Shown piece by piece: positions 40,074 to 43,658 of a stretch of 43,658 nucleotides of DNA. The notes under the pieces were generated by a model. The model made no database searches and had not been told where the DNA came from. It saw nothing but the letters and a program-made list of their open reading frames with translations. Numbering within the stretch: position 1 is the stretch's first letter; each line of letters begins with the position of its first letter. This stretch comes from a virus, in the IMG/VR virus record IMGVR_UViG_3300012270_000166, positions 1 through 43,658 of that record; one strand, written 5' to 3'. The position numbers and the translations under genes were made by a program.

Positions 40074-40369
40074 TAATCTACATACTCCTCGTCTTCTTCT
40101 TCATCTTCTATATAGAAGATATCACCATGTAGTCCACTGACTATTTGGTTATTCTTGCCTATTACTACGTAGTGTCCGGGCATGTTGTGGATTTCAGATA
40201 AGATCGTACAAATCTTGTACTTCTCGCGCCCGTTAAACCCCAACATTGCTAGGTAGTTCTTCTGGTACTGTGCTTCAAAGTCTTCAACGTTGAGGATCAC
40301 TGACACAGCAATGCCCTTGCTAGCAGCATCGACTAGTTCTTGTTGGGTCTCAAATGCTAGTAGCTTCAT
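40073..40369 (-). CDS. Small conserved phage protein
   Basis: A 98-aa protein from ATG 40369, which overlaps the stop of the exonuclease gene (ATGA); the longer in-frame reading lies entirely inside that gene and was rejected. It has a hydrophobic VSVILNVEDFEAQYQ stretch and an extremely acidic tail (IEDEEEDEEYVD). Function unknown. Confidence 0.78.
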   Translation of the reverse strand: MKLLAFETQQELVDAASKGIAVSVILNVEDFEAQYQKNYLAMLGFNGREKYKICTILSEIHNMPGHYVVIGKNNQIVSGLHGDIFYIEDEEEDEEYVD

Positions 40370-41352
40370 TGTGTGTACCTTGCGTTGAGTGGTTCTGCGT
40401 ACTGCTGTGCCTGATCTGCAATTCTCTGCATATCCCACTTGGCACAGAACTTCATTAGTCGTAGTCCGACCTGACTTACGGTTTTTGTTTCGATGTTATT
40501 TACCGTCTCGTCGATAATTGCACGAATGTCTGCAGGCTGTGCACTCAGGTCGCACAATGTGACGTTACGATTGTAGTCGTCTACTACACGATGTTCTTTG
40601 CCTTCGTGATCAGTCCAGCGTTGCAGCATCATATTATTCCAGTTGAAGCCTTTGTTGTTCTTATCGTCAAACGCCTCTGCTAGACCAACCTTGTTTTTAG
40701 TGCCTTTCTTGCGCACGCCTGGGTATGCAGAGAATACGTTATCGCTTGTGTCACCGCGCATACACTTTTCAAACAGTTGCCATTCAGGATGCGGAGCAGG
40801 CTTTGGAGCCTGTGTCTTCTTTTCGATAACTTCCTTGCCTTTGTCGTCAAAGTAGCCGTCGATAGTGATGGTCATATTAGCAACACCGTTGTATTGCTTG
40901 ACGTTAGGTGCAATAAGCTGAGCAAAATCGCCGTCTGTTGAGATAATAATGTGATTGTCGTCCGGATGATTTTGAATAAAGCCAGCGATCAGGTCGTCGG
41001 CCTCTAACTGCGGGTCGCGTAATACGGTACAGTTGGTCTTTTCTTTGATGAAGTTAGTAAATTCTTCGTAGATTTCCCAAAACGCTTGGTCTTCCTCTTG
41101 CTCGCGCTCGGTCATTGCCGCTTTTACTTCTTTGCGATTGCGTTTGTAGGGTGCGTAGAAGTCTTTGCGCCAGCTACGGCCTTCTAGGTTGAAGACAACA
41201 TGGTCTGCGTTGAAGTCAGTCCATGCTTTCTTGATTGAGTTGAGGGTGATGTGTAGGGCCATGCCAACTTTTGTGTCAATGTCGCCGCGTACCACATGTC
41301 GTGCGCGGAAAAAAACATTTGCGGTGTCTGCTAGAATGTAAGTCTTGTTCAT
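40366..41352 (-). CDS. rnh: RNase H-like 5'-3' exonuclease (T4 Rnh/FEN family)
   Basis: A 328-aa protein. The N-terminal ILADTANVFFRAR gives the first catalytic Asp (Asp9). QLEADDLIAGF (ExxDD) and STDGDFAQL are the conserved acidic motifs of the 5'-nuclease/PIN superfamily. It should remove RNA primers and flaps in lagging-strand synthesis, and act on RNA-DNA hybrids. Length fits T4 Rnh (305 aa). It is first in an early operon with a strong sigma70 promoter. The symbol is given on family likeness. Confidence 0.88.
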   Translation of the reverse strand: MNKTYILADTANVFFRARHVVRGDIDTKVGMALHITLNSIKKAWTDFNADHVVFNLEGRSWRKDFYAPYKRNRKEVKAAMTEREQEEDQAFWEIYEEFTNFIKEKTNCTVLRDPQLEADDLIAGFIQNHPDDNHIIISTDGDFAQLIAPNVKQYNGVANMTITIDGYFDDKGKEVIEKKTQAPKPAPHPEWQLFEKCMRGDTSDNVFSAYPGVRKKGTKNKVGLAEAFDDKNNKGFNWNNMMLQRWTDHEGKEHRVVDDYNRNVTLCDLSAQPADIRAIIDETVNNIETKTVSQVGLRLMKFCAKWDMQRIADQAQQYAEPLNARYTQ

Positions 41353-41385
41353 GTATAGTCCTATTGATTTGTCAGGTTATACGTA

Positions 41386-41413
41386 ATTATAGCATCTTTT
41401 GCTGCAAAGTCAA
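41386..41413 (-). promoter_or_regulatory. Sigma70-type promoter for the exonuclease gene
   Basis: On the minus strand: -35 TTGACT (41413-41408), 16-bp spacer, perfect -10 TATAAT (41391-41386) preceded by TGC. It lies in the 66-nt gap before ATG 41352. Confidence 0.8.
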
Positions 41414-41418
41414 GAACT

Positions 41419-41721
41419 TTATACACTACTCCAGCGCATAAGCATTAGAGTGCGGTACTTTTCTTCATCGAAAATGATATAATCTTCGTCTATACGATAT
41501 CCTGTATTAAATGTTGCTATAAGCCATTTGACGATTTCGATCTGTCGAGCTTGTGTACAATCGTTACAGACAACAAGATACTTAGTGCCTGTAGAAAGCT
41601 CAACATCTTCGGCTACAAGTTTATTGTTCAGCAACGGCATCCAGTCATCGTATGATTCTACGGTCCATGTTGCTTTTAGCTTACGGGTTGGGGTGTTAAC
41701 TGTTGTCTTTTTTATTTTCAT
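41419..41721 (-). CDS. Small hypothetical phage protein
   Basis: A 100-aa protein with a basic N terminus (MKIKKTTVNTPTRKLKATWT) and a TKYLVVCNDCTQARQIEIVK middle with two cysteines (CNDC). No known domain. TAATG overlap with the membrane-protein gene upstream. It ends just before the sigma70 promoter of the exonuclease gene. Function unknown. Confidence 0.75.
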   Translation of the reverse strand: MKIKKTTVNTPTRKLKATWTVESYDDWMPLLNNKLVAEDVELSTGTKYLVVCNDCTQARQIEIVKWLIATFNTGYRIDEDYIIFDEEKYRTLMLMRWSSV

Positions 41722-41966
41722 TAGTCTTGCATATTGTCAAGTTCATCTTTCTTCATCCACGGAAACGTTTCTGTAAACAACTCCGGGCGCGTTAGTGCGA
41801 ACCACCACAGTCGAATGTGATTGATTCTATTACTTGAGTCAGCAGGTGCATTTTTTGTCCTCGCAAATTGAACCAAGGTAATTAGGCCAATTGCTGTTGC
41901 AAATATTCCTGCTATTACTAGTAATGCAATTAATACCTTTACTAAAAACAAAATTATCGCTGTCAT
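41721..41966 (-). CDS. Small membrane protein
   Basis: An 81-aa protein with one long hydrophobic segment at residues 3-32 (AIILFLVKVLIALLVIAGIF at its start), then a charged, Trp-rich C terminus, expected in the cytoplasm or the periplasm. It could sit in the host inner membrane, but it is not recognised as a holin or spanin. ATGA overlap with 41963 and TAATG overlap with 41721, so it is co-translated. Confidence 0.75.
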   Translation of the reverse strand: MTAIILFLVKVLIALLVIAGIFATAIGLITLVQFARTKNAPADSSNRINHIRLWWFALTRPELFTETFPWMKKDELDNMQD

Positions 41967-42466
41967 GATACCTCCGAACGGCTGTTGCCCAGTGATTCGA
42001 CGTTGATATAGCCTGCTGCTCTGCTCTGCGGATCAACACCTTCTTCTGAAAGCATTTGGCTCACAATATCACGGAACCAACGGTCTACTACTTCTTCTTC
42101 GGGGTCGGCTTCCTCGCCGTATCCTGCTTGTTTTAATGATACAATAAACTCGTTGTTCCAGTCAAGCTCAAAAAACCCGTTACGGATATTATCTTCGTTA
42201 ACGTGGGTTTCGATAACATCTACCCAAGGCTCGCCTTTCTTTGTTGCTCGGTCCTTGGGCGACATTTTAGCAAGCTCGCGGTCTTCTTTAACACGGGCTG
42301 CTTCTGCTGCTTCTTTAGCTTCTAGCTCGGCAACTTCCTTGCGTTTCTTTGCTGCTGCTTTTTCATACTCTAGGTGTTCTTTTCTAGCTAGCTCAAGACG
42401 AGCCTCTTCTTCTGCTCTTGCTCGTTCGATTTTTTCAATGCCTGTGATCTTTTTCCAAATTCCCAT
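41963..42466 (-). CDS. Coiled-coil conserved phage protein
   Basis: A 167-aa protein. The first half is a long charged helix (Glu/Lys/Ala/Arg), typical of a coiled coil. The second half contains GEPWVDVIETHVNEDNIRNG, FFELDWNNEF and EEEVVDRWFRD, which I associate with a conserved protein of T4-like cyanophages. ATG 42466 has SD AAGGAG and a late octamer 19 nt upstream. Function unknown. Confidence 0.8.
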   Translation of the reverse strand: MGIWKKITGIEKIERARAEEEARLELARKEHLEYEKAAAKKRKEVAELEAKEAAEAARVKEDRELAKMSPKDRATKKGEPWVDVIETHVNEDNIRNGFFELDWNNEFIVSLKQAGYGEEADPEEEVVDRWFRDIVSQMLSEEGVDPQSRAAGYINVESLGNSRSEVS

Positions 42467-42484
42467 AATAGCTCCTTAATGTGC

Positions 42485-42493
42485 GTATTTATG
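42485..42493 (-). promoter_or_regulatory. T4-type late promoter (CATAAATAC)
   Basis: CATAAATA overlaps the TAA stop of the endonuclease gene (42489-42491) and lies 18 bases before ATG 42466. It would let 42466-41419 be read late, independently of the endonuclease. Confidence 0.72.
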
Positions 42494-43259
42494 TGCCCCA
42501 ATGTACTATTAAACCGTATCCTGCGTCTTTAATTTTGTTTTCGTAGTAAATCGTTTTTTCGTATAGTTCTTTCATTTTAACTTTTAGTATTGGGTGTTGC
42601 TCTTCTGGATCATACGTGTTAGGACATCCGTGCCAGAATCTTCCGTGATATAGGTAAACAGTGTTGGTGTCGTAATCATATCCGTCTACAGTATAGTATA
42701 CGTCCTCTAAAAATACTTGTCTACCTATGACGTTTAAACTATCTAGCCATTTAGTTTCTGCTTTGCTCACGCTTGCTTGATTGCCCCAGCACGGCTTGAA
42801 ATTTATATGCGCTGCAATTCTTGATCTTTCTCTGTTGTTTTCTTTTGAACAAGTAGGACACGCTTCGTTCACTACACTATTGCCTACTAGACTTCTTGTC
42901 CATTGACTAAATTCGCCGTGTACTTTACATTCTACAATAATCTTTCGTCTTTCTGTTGGGTCAAATCTAGCATTCGATAATATATAGTGATCGTACCATC
43001 TTTTCTTTATTTCTTGTACTCGATCATTGATAGTCTTTTTTTGTGCTGGTATTCTATTTTCGTGGTATCCTGTTTGACAGCAATATTTGCGAGATATTAG
43101 TTGCCATCCAAATAATTCATAAGTTCCATGCTTGCACTTGTACTTATATTTTGCGTCGACGCCTTTGTATTCGTTTATAAAAACTTTTATATTTGTATTG
43201 GTGTCATTTACTTTGTGTAAAAACTCTTCCTTACTATATTTGTTAATTGGATTAGTCAT
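42489..43259 (-). CDS. Free-standing homing endonuclease-like protein
   Basis: A 256-aa protein. Two Cys/His repeats (CKHGTYELF near 42-50, CC at 60-61; CKVHGEF at 111-117, CPTC at 134-137) look like zinc ribbons for DNA binding. Then AETKWLD (167-173), VDGYDYD (191-197) and YLYHGRFWHG (202-211) recall the Vsr/EDxHD-type nuclease core of phage homing endonucleases. Its target is unknown. It is inserted between the queE-like gene and the coiled-coil gene. Its start lies right beside a 17-bp inverted repeat with a late promoter in the loop, probably controlling its timing. Confidence 0.82.
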   Translation of the reverse strand: MTNPINKYSKEEFLHKVNDTNTNIKVFINEYKGVDAKYKYKCKHGTYELFGWQLISRKYCCQTGYHENRIPAQKKTINDRVQEIKKRWYDHYILSNARFDPTERRKIIVECKVHGEFSQWTRSLVGNSVVNEACPTCSKENNRERSRIAAHINFKPCWGNQASVSKAETKWLDSLNVIGRQVFLEDVYYTVDGYDYDTNTVYLYHGRFWHGCPNTYDPEEQHPILKVKMKELYEKTIYYENKIKDAGYGLIVHWGT

Positions 43260-43260
43260 A

Positions 43261-43315
43261 AGTGTCCCATTTATTACTTAAAATTATTTATCTTTTTTGT
43301 AATAAATGGGACACT
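43261..43315 (-). promoter_or_regulatory. 17-bp inverted repeat enclosing a late promoter, with SD in the stem
   Basis: Arms AGTGTCCCATTTATTAC (both on the minus strand 43315-43299 and, inverted, 43277-43261) are perfect complements with a 21-nt loop. The proximal arm includes GGGA, the likely ribosome-binding site six bases before ATG 43259. A read-through transcript from upstream would fold and hide the site. A transcript from the octamer in the loop lacks the distal arm and exposes it. T4 I-TevI and mobE use this kind of control. Confidence 0.75.
43284..43292 (-). promoter_or_regulatory. T4-type late promoter (GATAAATAA) in the hairpin loop
   Basis: GATAAATA in the loop of the inverted repeat, 24 bases before ATG 43259. 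The start of transcription falls about six bases downstream, within the loop, past the distal arm. Confidence 0.75.
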
Positions 43316-43322
43316 TTTTAGG

Positions 43323-43658
43323 TTACGTAGACCATGCATTGCCGAACAATTGAATATGAAGTCTTGGAGAGAATCTCCAGCCCTGCTTCATTGCAATTTC
43401 TGCAACCTTAGGTTCGTTCATTTCATATTCTTCGCTGCGACCGCCTAGTGGCATCAAGTACACCGGACATTCCACGCCTGCTAATCTGTATTCCGCCACA
43501 GCTTTATGTACTTCTTCAACGTCGATCTGGTCTGCTACAACAAACTTTAGATACATATCGCTGTTAGGTAGACTGTACTTGTATGTTGCAACTACTTCTG
43601 GCTTGATCGCTTGTGCCCACTCTTCGCCGCTTACTGTTAGTTTAGGCGAACAACTCCA
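43323..43658 (-). CDS. queE: QueE-like radical SAM protein, C-terminal part only
   Basis: The 5' part lies beyond the window, so the CxxxCxxC core is not visible. The 111 residues present match the C-terminal half of 7-carboxy-7-deazaguanine synthase: CSPKLTVSGEEW, YLKFVV, VYLMPLGG and RLHIQLFGNAWST at the end. QueE makes the carbon skeleton of deazaguanines (queuosine or archaeosine path), and in phages it may feed 7-deazaguanine DNA modification. The stop is 8 nt before the inverted repeat of the endonuclease gene. Confidence 0.85.
   Translation of the reverse strand, partial: WSCSPKLTVSGEEWAQAIKPEVVATYKYSLPNSDMYLKFVVADQIDVEEVHKAVAEYRLAGVECPVYLMPLGGRSEEYEMNEPKVAEIAMKQGWRFSPRLHIQLFGNAWST

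Noticed and set aside
40370-40438. Extra 23 residues upstream of 40369
   Set aside because: They lie wholly inside the exonuclease gene in another frame, while ATG 40369 forms the usual ATGA overlap.
1-43658. tRNA genes, expected in some T4-like phages
   Set aside because: No cloverleaf-like segments were noticed by eye in the gaps, which are mostly under 120 bases; a tRNA scan was not possible.

Overview
The window looks like part of the genome of a marine T4-like myovirus (the cyanophage/pelagiphage-like group), not a cellular chromosome. Genes are packed almost end to end with ATGA, TAATG and 8-nt overlaps. There is a minus-strand block of virion fibre and structural genes. Fourteen copies or near copies of the T4 late-promoter octamer (TATAAATA; here mostly GATAAATA, CATAAATA or TATAAATA) stand in front of genes. 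Several small proteins in the right third resemble conserved hypothetical proteins of marine T4-like phages. The host cannot be told from the sequence. No tRNA, rRNA or CRISPR array was seen, and no gene-free stretch exceeds about 120 bases.

Layout. (1) Positions 1-19082 are an accessory metabolic island on both strands. It holds six radical SAM enzymes (942, 2516, 7676, 10118, 11169 and 12053), ten 2-oxoglutarate/Fe(II) oxygenase-like proteins (3600, 5221, 6329, 7005, 14033, 15549, 16241, 17020, 17643 and 18216), an SDR dehydrogenase, a methyltransferase, a glycosyltransferase-like protein, a GNAT-like protein and paired small proteins of unknown function. Two sub-modules are visibly paralogous (7676-10110 and 12053-14870). 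The island ends at a perfect 12-bp inverted repeat that covers both stop codons of the convergent genes at 19082/19079. (2) Positions 19079-33477 (minus) are virion fibre or adhesin genes: a 2160-residue protein of about 35 propeller-type repeats, a 658-aa structural protein, a glycosyltransferase inside the structural operon, an 802-aa Ig-like (He_PIG) protein, and two fibre proteins. Three perfect late octamers drive this block. (3) Positions 33537-36414 (minus) are small conserved phage proteins and a VWA-like metallopeptidase. (4) Positions 36470-41352 (minus) hold a MoxR-type AAA+ ATPase, small conserved proteins and an RNase H-like 5'-3' exonuclease; three good sigma70 promoters (TTGACA-like, TGC, TATAAT-like) lie in this part and mark it as early. 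(5) Positions 41419-43658 (minus) hold a membrane protein, a coiled-coil protein, a free-standing homing-endonuclease-like gene, and the 3' end of a QueE-type radical SAM gene cut by the window edge.

How the parts may work together. The right third would be read early by host sigma70 RNA polymerase, and the fibres and the island late through octamer promoters. The island resembles a biosynthetic or modification locus: radical SAM and 2OG oxygenases could act on a glycan, peptide or nucleotide substrate, but the substrate cannot be read from sequence. The most striking regulatory elements are a 17-bp inverted repeat with a late promoter in its loop in front of the homing endonuclease, and late octamers 4-5 nt from the start codons of several island genes that lack Shine-Dalgarno sequences.
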